DNA of 64,000 nt from Engraulis encrasicolus (GCF_034702125.1 NC_085861.1:56097363-56161362), one strand, 5' to 3'; numbered from the stretch's first letter, positions 42,201-46,369 are shown. Program-made: numbers and translations. Notes: generated from the sequence alone by a model not told the origin.

Positions 42201-45200
42201 GTACAGTATGCTTCAGAGATGGGACCAAGTCACTAATTTGCAAGTGTCAAGCAAGTCTCACATCCGTCCCACCAAGTCAATCAAGTCAAGTCACAAGTTA
42301 CGACACATTTGAGCAAATCAAGTCCAAATCCAAGTCAAGTCCGGGTCCAAGTCTCATTTTTTTACCAAGTCACCATGTAATCATGCAATCATGCATTACC
42401 ATATAAGTTATTCTGCGCACAACATTAGGCCTATTGGTAATTGTTAAGGGCAAATAATTTAACCTGGGACATTCGCAGATATGAACATTCCAATTGGTTT
42501 TCGCCAAAGCTCATTGCCATAATAGTAGCTTGACCTTAATTGCTGAAACTCTCTCTGGTCGACCAGGTCGCTTCGCTACCAGCGAATTTACTTTGGCCGC
42601 TTTCTTCGTCGACCTTCCATACAGAAATAATTACTTCCGCTGCTCCGGTAGCGTAGGTCGCTTTTGGAGTATGCGTAGCTTTTTTGATGTGTGACTGATG
42701 AGCATAATGTGAAGGACAACTGAACTTTGGTTGTATGTGTACTATGTCAGAGGCTTCCACAAAACCTCTCAAGAAGAGGATTTTAAACCTTACGTTGCTG
42801 TGTTATTCAAAACGATGCCATTTTGGCAGAGATTTTGCCTTGTGGTCATAGCCTACACTTCAAGTAAAAGAACCACTGAATCATTTTAACAAGGCTCATC
42901 TTGCAAAGCCTACGTGCATAAAAATCTGTTTTGGACTGTGTCTTTCCACACCTATTCCAGCAAAGCTCACGCACTTGCTCCAAGTTAGTGGTTCCAAAAC
43001 GTTTTCCATTGAAGTCTAGTGAAAGAAGTGAAAGCCCACTTGGGCTCCAACTCCCATTGTCATTGTGACACAGCACTCTACAAGTGCTCGCTGCACGTAA
43101 CGGAATTGCATTTATGCCTCACCCGTGAAAGGAGGCAGTCCCCAATGGCACCCCAAGGGAACAGTGTGGCGAGACAGTACCATGCTCAGGGTACCTCAGT
43201 CATGGAGAAGGATGGGGGGAAATCACTGGTTAATTACTCCCACCAACCTTGTGGGTCGGACGTCAAACCGGCTACCTTTGGGCTACAAGTCTGCCCAAGT
43301 CCCCCCCCCCCCCCCATTTTTTGTGTTGCTAAAATGTTGCCATCATAGACACGTAAATTGATGTGATTGAGTAACAGCTTCCACATCCTCACCATCATCA
43401 TTGCGTTACCTTGATCACTTTTTATTTCAAAGCCCTAAAGATAACCTCAGCGGACTAGAATATCCAATCACCCAAACCCAAAATCCTCCTATCCTCAAGT
43501 TAGTCCAGTGGTTCACAAACTTAGCCTGGTTCCTACCAGACCTCTGTGTGTGTGCTCTGGAGCCCCCTGGTGGCGCTCCAAACACACACATCGGTCTGGG
43601 AGCATGTGGCAGGATTCAATTTCTGGACTCCAAAAATAATGCCAAGCATGTATCGCTTCAATTTCACTGGCAGCTCGCATTGAGGAGTCAAAGGACATAT
43701 TATAGACTATATTGACGCTTTAGAGATCAACAGAAAACGGTTTTGAAAGAATTTGTTGATATTGAAGCAATAAATGTTGCGATTATTTTTTTGACTGTGG
43801 AAATGGAATCCTGCTACATGCTCCCAGACCTAGTAGTGGAGCTCACAAAGCTGTGCGGAACTACAGGTCGGGCAAGAGCCAGGCAATCACAAACTGGAAG
43901 GTAGCAGAGGAGTAGAAGAGAAGAATATCCAACTAGCACTGTCTAAATCATGGGTGGTGAACCTATGGCCCACGCCTTCTTATATGGCACCCGATATAAT
44001 TTTACTGCTATGCTGTTTCACATGAAATTGTTTTGTAAAGCAATTCAATTTGCAATATAATATGCATATGCAGGGGATCTAGCTAAGGTGGGGTCTGTTG
44101 TAAAAGTGGCCGCCTTCAAGATAGGCCTTAGTCTGATTGATGTCAAATTTAAGCCATACCTTCTACTCTGACCCATACAATGAGTCCAACTTGGGCAGTG
44201 TGATTCTTAGTCAAGCTTTTCAAAACATGCATAGGTCCATTGGACTGATCAGAGCCCCCCATGTCCCCATGCCAACGGTTCAGCAGGCAAGTGGAAGGAA
44301 AAGAAAGGAAAAGAGAGGAAAAGAGAGAGAAAGAGAGAAGAGAGAGAGAGAGAGAGAGTGTGTGTGTGTATGTGTGTGTGGGGTGTGCACACATAGACTA
44401 CCTCTGGTCTGCATGCAGGCAAGAGAGAGGGAAATGCATTGTCGTCTCTGCTTACATTATAGACCTAGAAGACAAGATGTTCAACTGGGTCATTCCATGT
44501 CAATTCACACGCCCTCCACAGGTGAACAACTTACGATTTGCCTGATTTTCCACATACAGGGACATTTTTGGTGCCAATTGACAATATCGAGATTCAGTAT
44601 CCTACCCTAGACAGTTTTGAAGAGGGCCTCCCAAGTTTGAGTGCCATGCCTACTTTTGGAGCAGAGGAGTTGCATGCAAAATGTACAAGCAGGTTTGGGG
44701 GACCTATAGCTATAGTTTGAAGATGAATCCACACTTAGCATTGCAAGACATGTCGTATTCCCTTTTCTGATGTTGCTGAATATATGCTTTCACCATGTCA
44801 CAGCAATTAGTGTCTCCCCTGGACAGCACATGACCGTGAAAAAGCAATGCAAACATGATTCAAAGGCATTAGGTATGATTTTTTAAAAGTCTACCAAAAA
44901 TCAGCTGTCGAGTCAAGAATGACCAAATACCTTAATTTAAGTAGTACTGGGCAGAGTGCACTGATGTAGAAACACAACACACCATCCTGAGAGAAACCCA
45001 TACAGTCCCATGGGCAGGTGTTTACTACGCTTTTACTAGCAAGTCATTGGGCCTTGCTGCTTTAATACCATGGGAAGTGGATGCAATTTTAGTAACCATT
45101 CTTCATCTTACTGTTGAATAAAGTCTACAGTAGGCCGACAAGTTTTGAGTATGTCTTGCACCCTGCCAAATATTTCATGCAGATGGATTCAAACTAGCCA

Positions 45201-46366
45201 TGCTCCATTCACCTGACACTAGCTCACAAGGAGTAGCAGGAGCAGCATACATGAAGGAGGGCATAACAACAAGCTAAGGTTTACTAAATTCGGACATCAT
45301 CTTGCACTTTCGCTGCACATTCTTGACACCAGTAAACTGATTAAAGTGAATAAGAAACCAGGTATCACAGTCAATGGGTTTTCCCTCCACGAAGCTGTGG
45401 TGCTGCACAACCCATAGCTAAATCTGGCTAACATTGGGCAGAGAATGCTACCTTGTTATGGCTTTCTTTATAGCCTACTAGAACTGAAAATCATCAAAAC
45501 AATTTTGATTTAACATTGATTCACGGCTTCTCAAAACCTCATTCCTACAAAGCACAAATTCAGCCGATGATACAAATGTAAACTGCGTTATGCACGTACA
45601 TTACCTTGCAACACTGTAGCAAGGTCTTGAAATCCCCACCCCCTCTCCCAATATGAGGCACGGACTGTGTTATTGCTTTCTATTAAAATCACATACTGCT
45701 GGTGTTTTTGCTTCAAGTGCTACATTTAATGTAATGCAATACTCATTCCTAGACACGGGTATGTCCTTAGTACAGTATGAAACCACATTTCCAATGCTAT
45801 GTTGCGTATTTAACGTTAGCCATCTGACGTAAACGAGCTATCTGCATTCTTTGTTGAGTCTCCCCATACACCAACCAATGGTTAGGGTAATGCTAACAAG
45901 CTGTAGCTGCTGTTGCTAACACAACATTTGATAATGGTGTGTGCGTATTCCTGATCCTCAGCAACGACAAAATTTTGGGGAAGTATCCAGAAAAGCACAT
46001 ACCATAGAATGACTAAAAGAAAAGATACGGGATAAACCCCAAGCCTCCTTCCTGACTTACTTCTTCGCTTCCACTGGTGCTATATCCAACCTGTCCAAGG
46101 CTCTTGTGGCTCGCCTCTATTCCCAGCAAACGCAGATGAGACTGGTCTTCACTCAACCCAAGTGGCAGGCAGGAAGGCCGCGGGCCTGCACCATTCGGAC
46201 TGTCGTCTGGTTCCGTCCTTGACCGGCTCAACTGCCACCGTCTTTCTGACCGCAAACGGCTACGAGATGAAAATGGTCGGCCGGGAAACCGACCTCGAGC
46301 CGCTGCCACACCACCCGCGACTCCGGCTGTTGGCACACCAGCAGATCCGCATCCCGTTGCCGCCAT
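1006..46366 (-). CDS. kmt2b: Histone-lysine N-methyltransferase 2B, complete gene in 37 coding exons
   Basis: Catalytic subunit of a COMPASS-like complex (with WDR5, RBBP5, ASH2L, DPY30 and menin) that methylates histone H3 lysine 4 in the nucleus at CpG-rich promoters. The joined exons give 11,208 nt (3,735 residues plus TGA); all 36 junction phases agree. Domains by residue: menin-binding motif 24-31, CXXC 1404-1450, PHD1 1615-1660, PHD2 1663-1710, PHD3 1748-1803, bromodomain-like about 1785-1950, extended PHD 2056-2160, FYRN about 2208-2265, taspase-1 site 2632/2633, FYRC about 3433-3520, Win motif 3528-3537, SET about 3597-3713, post-SET to 3735. KMT2B rather than KMT2A is supported by [66 protein letters not shown] and FDVVDATM. 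It is about 1,000 residues longer than human KMT2B (2,715), mainly through exons 3 and 29. Exon coordinates follow as separate entries. Confidence 0.93.
2241..2370 (-). CDS. kmt2b: kmt2b exon 36, SET core
   Basis: 130 bp. [20 protein letters not shown] followed by [24 protein letters not shown] is the S-adenosylmethionine-binding GxG-type motif of SET domains. Donor gtgaac; phase 0 out. Confidence 0.97.
2383..2424 (+). repeat. (GATA)n microsatellite
   Basis: agatagacagatagatagat-type tetranucleotides directly beside the exon 36 acceptor, in intron 35. Confidence 0.9.
2512..2690. mobile_element. Dispersed repeat, gaggaacctt family, copy 1
   Basis: gatgaggaacctttttcatt to cttcattaggtcccctga. 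Related copies at 40500-40680, 43948-44130 and 48826-49395. Non-coding, in intron 35. Confidence 0.6.
2892..2975 (-). CDS. kmt2b: kmt2b exon 35, start of SET
   Basis: 84 bp. Encodes [20 protein letters not shown] and [16 protein letters not shown] is KMT2B-type (as I recall, KMT2A has MDLPMPMRF). Leads into the SET-N region. Confidence 0.95.
3430..3560. mobile_element. Diverged relative of the 17.7-kb MITE
   Basis: Contains ccctgtttctcaaaaccgtt and gttgccaactactttgtaac, resembling the 17.7-kb element in inverse. In intron 34, which otherwise (2976-3872) shows nothing recognisable. Confidence 0.45.
3873..3980 (-). CDS. kmt2b: kmt2b exon 34
   Basis: 108 bp. [20 protein letters not shown], then an acidic EDEEDD run and IPLKSMR. 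Matches [20 protein letters not shown] of KMT2B and links FYRC/Win to SET. Confidence 0.95.
4282..4332 (-). pseudogene. Partial duplicate of kmt2b exon 33 3' end
   Basis: About 49 bp nearly identical (about 5 differences) to the last bases of exon 33 at 4396-4445, including the splice donor context. It encodes [16 protein letters not shown] in the exon's frame. No acceptor is visible on its upstream side, so it is probably a relic within the intron. (ATC)n tracts flank both copies and may have mediated the duplication. Confidence 0.85.
4396..4648 (-). CDS. kmt2b: kmt2b exon 33, FYRC and Win motif
   Basis: 253 bp. [39 protein letters not shown] and FRFHK make up most of FYRC. It ends with [10 protein letters not shown], the Win motif whose Arg (R3531) inserts into WDR5. 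Notably GC-rich compared with the flanking introns. Its 3' end is duplicated in the following intron (4284-4332). Confidence 0.95.
5278..6279. mobile_element. TIR element of about 1 kb in kmt2b intron 32
   Basis: Begins gttacagtttttctcaatt and ends with the inverse (aattgagaaaaactgtaac), giving inverted repeats of about 20 bp. No transposase frame is visible, so it is non-autonomous. The rest of intron 32 (4649-8578) holds an adjacent tandem similarity (4888-4940 and 5180-5260) and the hAT element at 6.8 kb. Confidence 0.6.
6831..8486. mobile_element. Non-autonomous hAT-like element (family with aaggctgtaacgat ends)
   Basis: A perfect 8-bp duplication, gtctcatt, flanks it (6823-6830 and 8487-8494). 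It opens taaggctgtaacgatattgc; its right end has degenerate inverse similarity. Inside are two related blocks, each with a GA-rich microsatellite and similar flanks (7200-7320 and 7440-7560), and AT-rich sequence near 8280-8400. No transposase coding sequence is seen. Confidence 0.82.
7196..7513 (+). repeat. (GA)n/(GACA) microsatellites inside the hAT-like element
   Basis: gagaga/gacaga runs at 7196-7288 and a pure (GA)n run at 7466-7513. Confidence 0.95.
8579..8713 (-). CDS. kmt2b: kmt2b exon 32, start of FYRC
   Basis: 135 bp. An acidic linker ([12 protein letters not shown]), then [20 protein letters not shown], matching PHLRFEISSEDGFSVEAESL at the start of the KMT2B FYRC domain. Donor gtaaat. 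Confidence 0.94.
9585..9691 (-). CDS. kmt2b: kmt2b exon 31
   Basis: 107 bp. Contains [20 protein letters not shown] and DWNKYSG; the latter matches QWHHYSG of KMT2B. The acceptor is a NAGNAG (tgcagcag), so a form lacking one Ser/Arg-coding triplet (start 9688) is also in frame. Donor gtaaat. Confidence 0.85.
9692..10523 (-). other. kmt2b intron 30
   Basis: Nothing recognisable beyond simple AT-rich stretches. Introns 29 (10617-11110) and 31 (8714-9584) likewise show no gene. Confidence 0.7.
10524..10616 (-). CDS. kmt2b: kmt2b exon 30
   Basis: 93 bp. [20 protein letters not shown] matches SRVRMKTPTVRGVLDLDRP of mammalian KMT2B. Acceptor aatcag, donor gtgaac. Confidence 0.92.
11111..14120 (-). 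CDS. kmt2b: kmt2b exon 29, large exon with taspase-1 site
   Basis: 3,010 bp, residues about 2338-3341. Opens [20 protein letters not shown]. At 13243-13220 it encodes QLDGVDDG, a taspase-1 site with cleavage predicted between D2632 and G2633, splitting the precursor into N- and C-terminal chains. Other conserved islands are [15 protein letters not shown] (about 11870-11915) and [13 protein letters not shown] (about 11200-11240). The intervening Ser/Thr-rich sequence is probably disordered. I do not see the DFVLK KIX-binding motif that follows the cleavage site in mammals. Donor gtaagc. Confidence 0.95.
14379..14531 (-). CDS. kmt2b: kmt2b exon 28
   Basis: 153 bp, Pro-rich linker ([18 protein letters not shown] and MFRPLPSP). 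Poorly conserved; supported by the ctcag acceptor, the gtacgt donor and consistent phase (1 in, 1 out). Confidence 0.83.
14824..14984 (-). CDS. kmt2b: kmt2b exon 27, FYRN
   Basis: 161 bp. [20 protein letters not shown] then RIWEVRP is the FYRN motif, which pairs with FYRC after taspase-1 cleavage to rejoin the two halves. Ends with TIAHSPC, like TIVHSPA in mammals. Confidence 0.95.
15416..15494 (-). CDS. kmt2b: kmt2b exon 26, FYRN region
   Basis: 79 bp encoding [20 protein letters not shown] followed by LPVGY, equivalent to SIRIDSLGTLSDLSDCEGRLFPIGYQ. Donor gtaagt after GA; phase 2 out. Confidence 0.92.
15580..16205. mobile_element. Non-autonomous hAT-like element, same family as 6.8 kb
   Basis: Starts aaggctgtaacgatattgta and ends with the inverse tatcgttacaagcctta. 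Flanked by gtgccagt/gtaccagt, an 8-bp target duplication with one mismatch. Located in intron 25. The interior is AT-rich without coding potential. Confidence 0.82.
16262..16379 (-). CDS. kmt2b: kmt2b exon 25, start of FYRN region
   Basis: 118 bp. [20 protein letters not shown] and [15 protein letters not shown] match [33 protein letters not shown] of KMT2B. Donor gtgtgt; one base left over. Confidence 0.95.
16544..16702 (-). CDS. kmt2b: kmt2b exon 24, end of extended PHD
   Basis: 159 bp, phase 0. [20 protein letters not shown] followed by [20 protein letters not shown] and CYKH completes the extended PHD finger (to about residue 2160). Acceptor cccag, donor gtgatg. Confidence 0.96.
16757..17055. 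mobile_element. MITE family with TTAACCCATT ends, copy 2
   Basis: Contains tagcccatttaagtctgat, cgcctggagagacag and aatgtgggcgtgt in the same order as the 30.5-kb copy. Right end truncated. In intron 23. Confidence 0.65.
17247..17384 (-). CDS. kmt2b: kmt2b exon 23, extended PHD
   Basis: 138 bp, phase 0. Encodes [20 protein letters not shown], then [20 protein letters not shown], nearly identical to mammalian KMT2B. Confidence 0.96.
17532..17629 (-). CDS. kmt2b: kmt2b exon 22, start of extended PHD
   Basis: 98 bp. Contains [19 protein letters not shown], the first zinc knuckle of the extended PHD (C2056, C2059). Donor gtgagt; phase 0 out. Confidence 0.94.
17738..17867. mobile_element. Short TIR MITE with gttgttgctaacc ends
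   Basis: cagcgttgttgctaaccaa near the left end is inverted as ggttagcaacaatgc near the right. A related, diverged sequence is at 3430-3560 (accgttgttgccaactac). In intron 21. Confidence 0.6.
17899..18155 (-). CDS. kmt2b: kmt2b exon 21, linker with EHMY motif
   Basis: 257 bp. Begins [19 protein letters not shown], matching LPNAVLPPSLDHVYAQW of KMT2B. EHMY fits the (D/E)HxY consensus of HCF-1-binding motifs (inference). The rest is a poorly conserved Ser/Thr-rich linker. Donor gtatgc. Confidence 0.88.
18745..18860. mobile_element. Half copy of the ctagggacacatag element
   Basis: Matches 40352-40460, including cagaatggaacactgaatttcg and tatgtgtccctagcgtta. The left half is missing. In intron 20. 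Confidence 0.7.
19082..19158 (-). CDS. kmt2b: kmt2b exon 20, bromodomain region
   Basis: 77 bp encoding [20 protein letters not shown], equivalent to LLESAFGWFDAHDPKYWRR at the C-terminal end of the bromodomain. Donor gtaagt; leaves two bases. Confidence 0.9.
19474..19956. mobile_element. Non-autonomous hAT-like element, 483 bp
   Basis: Perfect 8-bp duplication gcagacac on both sides (19466-19473, 19957-19964). Ends are taggggtggaacggttcac and the inverse gtttgtaccatcccta. Many cggttc/ggttcgg motifs lie near both ends. Located in intron 19. Confidence 0.85.
20042..20152 (-). CDS. kmt2b: kmt2b exon 19, bromodomain region
   Basis: 111 bp, phase 0. [15 protein letters not shown] matches HSFMEDMVGILMRH of mammalian KMT2B. 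Ends ARSYYLK before a gtgagt donor. Confidence 0.9.
20314..20412 (-). CDS. kmt2b: kmt2b exon 18, bromodomain region
   Basis: 99 bp, phase 0. Acidic start ([11 protein letters not shown]), then [13 protein letters not shown], matching VSQRFEDGHYKSV of mammalian KMT2B. Donor gtacgt. Confidence 0.88.
20779..20993 (-). CDS. kmt2b: kmt2b exon 17, PHD3 end and bromodomain start
   Basis: 215 bp. [20 protein letters not shown] supplies the last PHD3 ligands (C1800, C1803). The rest, including [20 protein letters not shown], aligns with the first helix of the atypical KMT2 bromodomain region. Acceptor tttgaag. Confidence 0.92.
21736..21849 (-). CDS. kmt2b: kmt2b exon 16, PHD3
   Basis: 114 bp encoding [20 protein letters not shown] and then [15 protein letters not shown]: the PHD3 finger, which in KMT2A/B reads H3K4me2/3 and contacts the bromodomain. 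The 4.4-kb intron before it carries a 1.5-kb transposon. Confidence 0.96.
21850..24111 (-). other. Left part of kmt2b intron 15
   Basis: Apart from the aagtc repeat, no coding or structured feature is seen in about 2 kb. A short (GTA)n run lies near 23080-23092. Confidence 0.6.
21895..22045. repeat. aagtc-rich dispersed repeat, copy 1
   Basis: Begins agagatgggaccaagtcact followed by many aagtcaagtcc units. A second copy with the same opening is at 42215-42365. Confidence 0.75.
24120..25587. mobile_element. Non-autonomous hAT-like element, 1,468 bp
   Basis: Perfect 8-bp duplication atgttcgt (24112-24119, 25588-25595). Inverted ends are cagggctctaaattaac and gttaatttagagccctg. Subterminal gccaatttggctagt-type motifs appear at both ends. 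Located in intron 15. No transposase frame is visible. Confidence 0.9.
26306..26423 (-). CDS. kmt2b: kmt2b exon 15, PHD2 end and linker
   Basis: 118 bp. Encodes [20 protein letters not shown], ending PHD2, and then [11 protein letters not shown] leading into PHD3. Nearly identical to mammalian KMT2B here. Donor gtaagat; leaves one base. Confidence 0.95.
26538..26630 (-). CDS. kmt2b: kmt2b exon 14, PHD2
   Basis: 93 bp, phase 0. Contains [18 protein letters not shown], the C-x2-C, H-x2-C core of PHD2, then a basic KPNKRKKAW segment. Donor gtaagt. Confidence 0.94.
26867..27229. mobile_element. MITE with 26-bp perfect inverted repeats
   Basis: Left end tcatttcacgtgaaatcaga followed by cacttt is matched exactly in inverse at 27201-27226. 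Each end is itself palindromic (tttcacgtgaaa). About 360 bp, non-coding, in intron 13. Confidence 0.85.
27581..27727 (-). CDS. kmt2b: kmt2b exon 13, PHD1 end and PHD2 start
   Basis: 147 bp. Contains [16 protein letters not shown] and [13 protein letters not shown]: the remaining PHD1 Cys/His ligands and the first PHD2 cysteines (C1663, C1666). Acceptor gtgtag, donor gtatat. Confidence 0.94.
27777..27862. mobile_element. Fragment of the same MITE family in intron 12
   Basis: Contains caataggcagcacagtttca and gtagttgcaattcctactc, matching the inverted copies. Truncated at both ends and followed by a poly-A run (27866-27888). Confidence 0.6.
27914..28027 (-). CDS. kmt2b: kmt2b exon 12, start of PHD1; GC donor
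   Basis: 114 bp. Encodes [20 protein letters not shown], then [12 protein letters not shown], giving the first two zinc ligands of PHD1 (C1615, C1618). The reading continues correctly into exon 13 only if the donor is GAG|gcaagt, a GC-AG intron. Confidence 0.93.
28137..28446. mobile_element. Palindromic MITE with TTAA ends
   Basis: Ends ttaaaggggtatgccacta and tagtggcatacccctttaa, a long inverted repeat (about 29 bp, one mismatch). TTAA at both edges suggests piggyBac-type insertion (inference). In intron 11. Confidence 0.8.
28635..28748 (-). CDS. kmt2b: kmt2b exon 11
   Basis: 114 bp, phase 0 at both ends. Includes [14 protein letters not shown] and ends HKIRVDFK, matching VHRVRVDFK that precedes PHD1 in mammalian KMT2B. 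Confidence 0.92.
28890..29062 (-). mobile_element. Second SINE family, reverse copy in intron 10
   Basis: gataggacagtgtgagagag, gagacggggaaggatttgca and gaatcaaacccgggttggt. Same order as the copy at 41.0 kb. Confidence 0.65.
29176..29603. mobile_element. Non-autonomous hAT-like element (cagggcttgaca ends), 428 bp
   Basis: Ends cagggcttgacagtaac and the inverse cagtgtcaagccctg. Flanked by cttataac/cttacaac, an 8-bp duplication with one mismatch. Subterminal gctagtg motifs resemble the element at 24.1 kb. In intron 10. Confidence 0.82.
29836..29879 (-). CDS. kmt2b: kmt2b exon 10 (micro-exon)
   Basis: 44 bp encoding [14 protein letters not shown]. Supported by a ctctacag acceptor, a gtaatg donor and matching phase (1 in, 0 out). 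Skipping it would shift the frame into exon 11. Confidence 0.72.
30480..30788. mobile_element. MITE family with TTAACCCATT ends, copy 1
   Basis: Begins ttaacccattttagcctga and ends catcaatgggttaa. Two further copies occur at 16757-17055 and 60941-61220, sharing the internal gcctggagcgacatatacgc and aatgtgggtatgttac segments. Confidence 0.75.
31108..31329 (-). CDS. kmt2b: kmt2b exon 9
   Basis: 222 bp. Begins GHFKRKRV, then an acidic/Ser-rich linker with [16 protein letters not shown], resembling RPSYDLFEDSDDSE of mammalian KMT2B between CXXC and PHD1. Probably disordered. Acceptor tttcag, donor gtaaat. Confidence 0.88.
31496..31615 (+). repeat. Two (CA)n tracts in intron 8
   Basis: CA-rich runs at 31499-31530 and 31583-31614, separated by about 50 bp. 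Confidence 0.9.
31736..31797 (-). CDS. kmt2b: kmt2b exon 8, end of CXXC
   Basis: 62-bp micro-exon encoding [20 protein letters not shown], equivalent to YRKCDKIEARK in mammals; its Cys completes the CXXC domain. The acceptor (gcttaaag) has a weak pyrimidine tract. Donor gtatt; phase 1 to phase 1. Confidence 0.85.
32127..32337 (-). CDS. kmt2b: kmt2b exon 7, CXXC zinc finger (main part)
   Basis: 211 bp. Contains CGTCKGC, then DCGRCMNC and [12 protein letters not shown]: the cysteine pattern of the CXXC domain that binds unmethylated CpG DNA. The final zinc-ligand Cys lies in exon 8. All expected cysteines are present, so the domain looks functional. Confidence 0.95.
32444..32722. mobile_element. 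MITE family with aaaggtgcactgtgtaa ends, copy in intron 6
   Basis: Starts taaaggtgccctgtgtgga and ends ttacacagtagacctttac, inverted repeats of about 18 bp. Shared internal words across copies: gtaggtattgcaac, tgaatatttac, cagcatg.attc.gg. 279 bp. Confidence 0.8.
32792..32948 (-). CDS. kmt2b: kmt2b exon 6, pre-CXXC conserved segment
   Basis: 157 bp. Encodes [20 protein letters not shown] followed by [14 protein letters not shown], nearly identical to mammalian KMT2B just before the CXXC domain. This is one of the best indicators of the paralogue. Donor gtaaag. Confidence 0.93.
33275..33375 (-). CDS. kmt2b: kmt2b exon 5
   Basis: 101 bp, acceptor gttacag and donor gtggag. Encodes a basic linker containing [20 protein letters not shown]. 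Low conservation; accepted because both splice sites fit and the phase (1 in, 0 out) joins its neighbours. Confidence 0.75.
33440..35370. mobile_element. Nested pair of TIR elements in intron 4
   Basis: Outer ends: cactttcttttacagtacag and its near inverse ctgtaccgtaaaagaaagc. Inside, from about 33604 to 35132, a second element has ends cagggtttctgca and the inverse cggagaccctg, with repeated aatataagac motifs at both of its ends. It fills nearly all of intron 4. No transposase frame is recognised. Confidence 0.65.
35489..35710 (-). CDS. kmt2b: kmt2b exon 4
   Basis: 222 bp. Contains [20 protein letters not shown], matching the conserved MFSLLKRAKVQLFKIDQ segment of KMT2B ahead of the CXXC. 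The donor is the least certain in the gene: phase requires T|gtatgac at 35489. A gtgtgt site four bases upstream in the transcript would break the frame. Confidence 0.85.
35802..39041 (-). CDS. kmt2b: kmt2b exon 3, giant Lys/Ser-rich N-terminal exon
   Basis: 3,240 bp, residues about 130-1209. Mostly low-complexity Lys/Ser/Glu sequence, probably disordered. It holds an 81-bp tandem repeat near its 5' end, a Glu-rich stretch with seven consecutive Gln codons (36460-36480), and conserved KMT2B islands: [18 protein letters not shown] with KTPKRFMDD (about 36660-36755) and [10 protein letters not shown] (about 36300-36335). Acceptor tgtacag, donor gtcagt. No canonical RGRP AT-hook core was found. 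Much longer than the matching mammalian exon as I recall it. Confidence 0.92.
36460..36480 (-). repeat. kmt2b: (CAG)7 coding polyglutamine in kmt2b exon 3
   Basis: Seven consecutive CAG codons embedded in Glu-rich sequence; the plus strand reads (CTG)7. Confidence 0.97.
38743..38975 (-). repeat. kmt2b: Coding minisatellite, three 27-residue units
   Basis: Three consecutive 81-bp units (the first partly shortened) within exon 3, each encoding [20 protein letters not shown] sequence followed by [10 protein letters not shown]. Units differ by a few residues and keep frame. Confidence 0.9.
39135..39207 (+). repeat. (TG)n microsatellite, about 36 units, in kmt2b intron 2
   Basis: On the transcript strand this is (CA)n, ending about 95 nt upstream of the exon 3 acceptor at 39042. 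Confidence 0.97.
40174..40463. mobile_element. TIR element with ctagggacacatag ends
   Basis: Starts cacggctagggacacatag and ends ctatgtgtccctagcgtga, clear inverted repeats. The right half (ttccatttgattcgccgc onwards) is also present at 18745-18860. In intron 2. Confidence 0.78.
40500..40680. mobile_element. Dispersed repeat, gaggaacctt family, copy 2
   Basis: Shares cctagtgaaggtggggtctg and ccttcaatatagacctaaag with the other copies (forward orientation relative to 48.9 kb). Confidence 0.6.
40985..41145 (-). mobile_element. Second SINE family, reverse copy in intron 2
   Basis: aggacagtgtgagatggaca, gagacggggagggattggca and gaaatcgaactcaggtcgg, the inverse of a tRNA-like head. Confidence 0.65.
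41363..41444 (-). CDS. kmt2b: kmt2b exon 2
   Basis: 82 bp between a tttcag acceptor and a gtaagt donor. Encodes [11 protein letters not shown] followed by a basic KRPTPVKSK segment. The EFQGF-like motif matches the equivalent part of mammalian KMT2B after its acidic run. Leaves one base for the next codon. Confidence 0.82.
41752..42215. mobile_element. Same MITE family, interrupted by a hairpin insertion
   Basis: Starts aaaggtgcactgtgtagga. Family sequence resumes after the insertion, including agtatttactagtatgacca just before 42215. The insertion lies at about 41807-42060. Confidence 0.75.
41807..42060. mobile_element. Foldback insertion with 14-bp target duplication
   Basis: aactacaggggtta occurs at 41793-41806 and 42047-42060, bracketing about 240 bp. 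Inside, roughly 56-bp arms (41832-41887 and 41902-41957) are near-perfect inverses, from actccacgttgtgtatttta to its complement, with a short loop. Confidence 0.8.
42215..42365. repeat. aagtc-rich dispersed repeat, copy 2
   Basis: Same opening (agagatgggaccaagtcact, aatttgcaagt) and aagtcaagtcc array as at 21.9 kb. It abuts the MITE at 41.75 kb. Confidence 0.75.
43030..43310 (-). mobile_element. tRNA-derived SINE, same family, opposite strand
   Basis: Reverse complement of the 59.4-kb SINE: catgctcagggtacctcagt, gttaattactcccaccaacc and gggctacaagtctg. Followed by a poly-C run (43303-43314). Confidence 0.7.
43528..43890. mobile_element. Palindromic TIR element
   Basis: tagcctggttcctaccagac near the left and ggcaagagccaggcaatca near the right are imperfect inverses. 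gtctgggagcatgtggcagg is repeated inverted as cctgctacatgctcccagac. In intron 1. Confidence 0.6.
43948..44130. mobile_element. Dispersed repeat, gaggaacctt family, copy 3
   Basis: atgggtggtgaacctatggc at the left and ctaaggtggggtctgttgta, gccgccttcaagataggcct at the right match the family. Confidence 0.55.
46061..46366 (-). CDS. kmt2b: kmt2b exon 1 (start codon, menin-binding motif)
   Basis: Encodes residues 1-102. I chose the ATG at 46366 because it has A at -3 and G at +4 and begins MAATG, like mammalian KMT2B; in-frame ATGs at 46369 and 46399 are alternatives. Residues 24-31 read RGRFPGRP, matching the N-terminal menin-binding motif of MLL proteins, followed by an Arg/Ser-rich stretch. Donor gtaagt; phase 0. 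Confidence 0.88.
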
Positions 46367-46369
46367 CAT

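Larger units (their letters stand above)
41445..46060 (-). other. kmt2b intron 1
   Basis: 4.6 kb. Holds the interrupted MITE (41.75 kb), the aagtc repeat, a SINE (43.0 kb), a palindromic element (43.5 kb), a family repeat (43.95 kb), a GA/GT microsatellite (44.32-44.38 kb) and otherwise unremarkable sequence to 46.06 kb. Confidence 0.85.

Noticed and set aside
1006..46366. Assignment as kmt2a (MLL1)
   Set aside because: Some SET residues fit KMT2A, but the pre-CXXC, exon 3, exon 30 and exon 35 segments match KMT2B, and the single QLDGVDDG taspase site and 37 coding exons also fit KMT2B.
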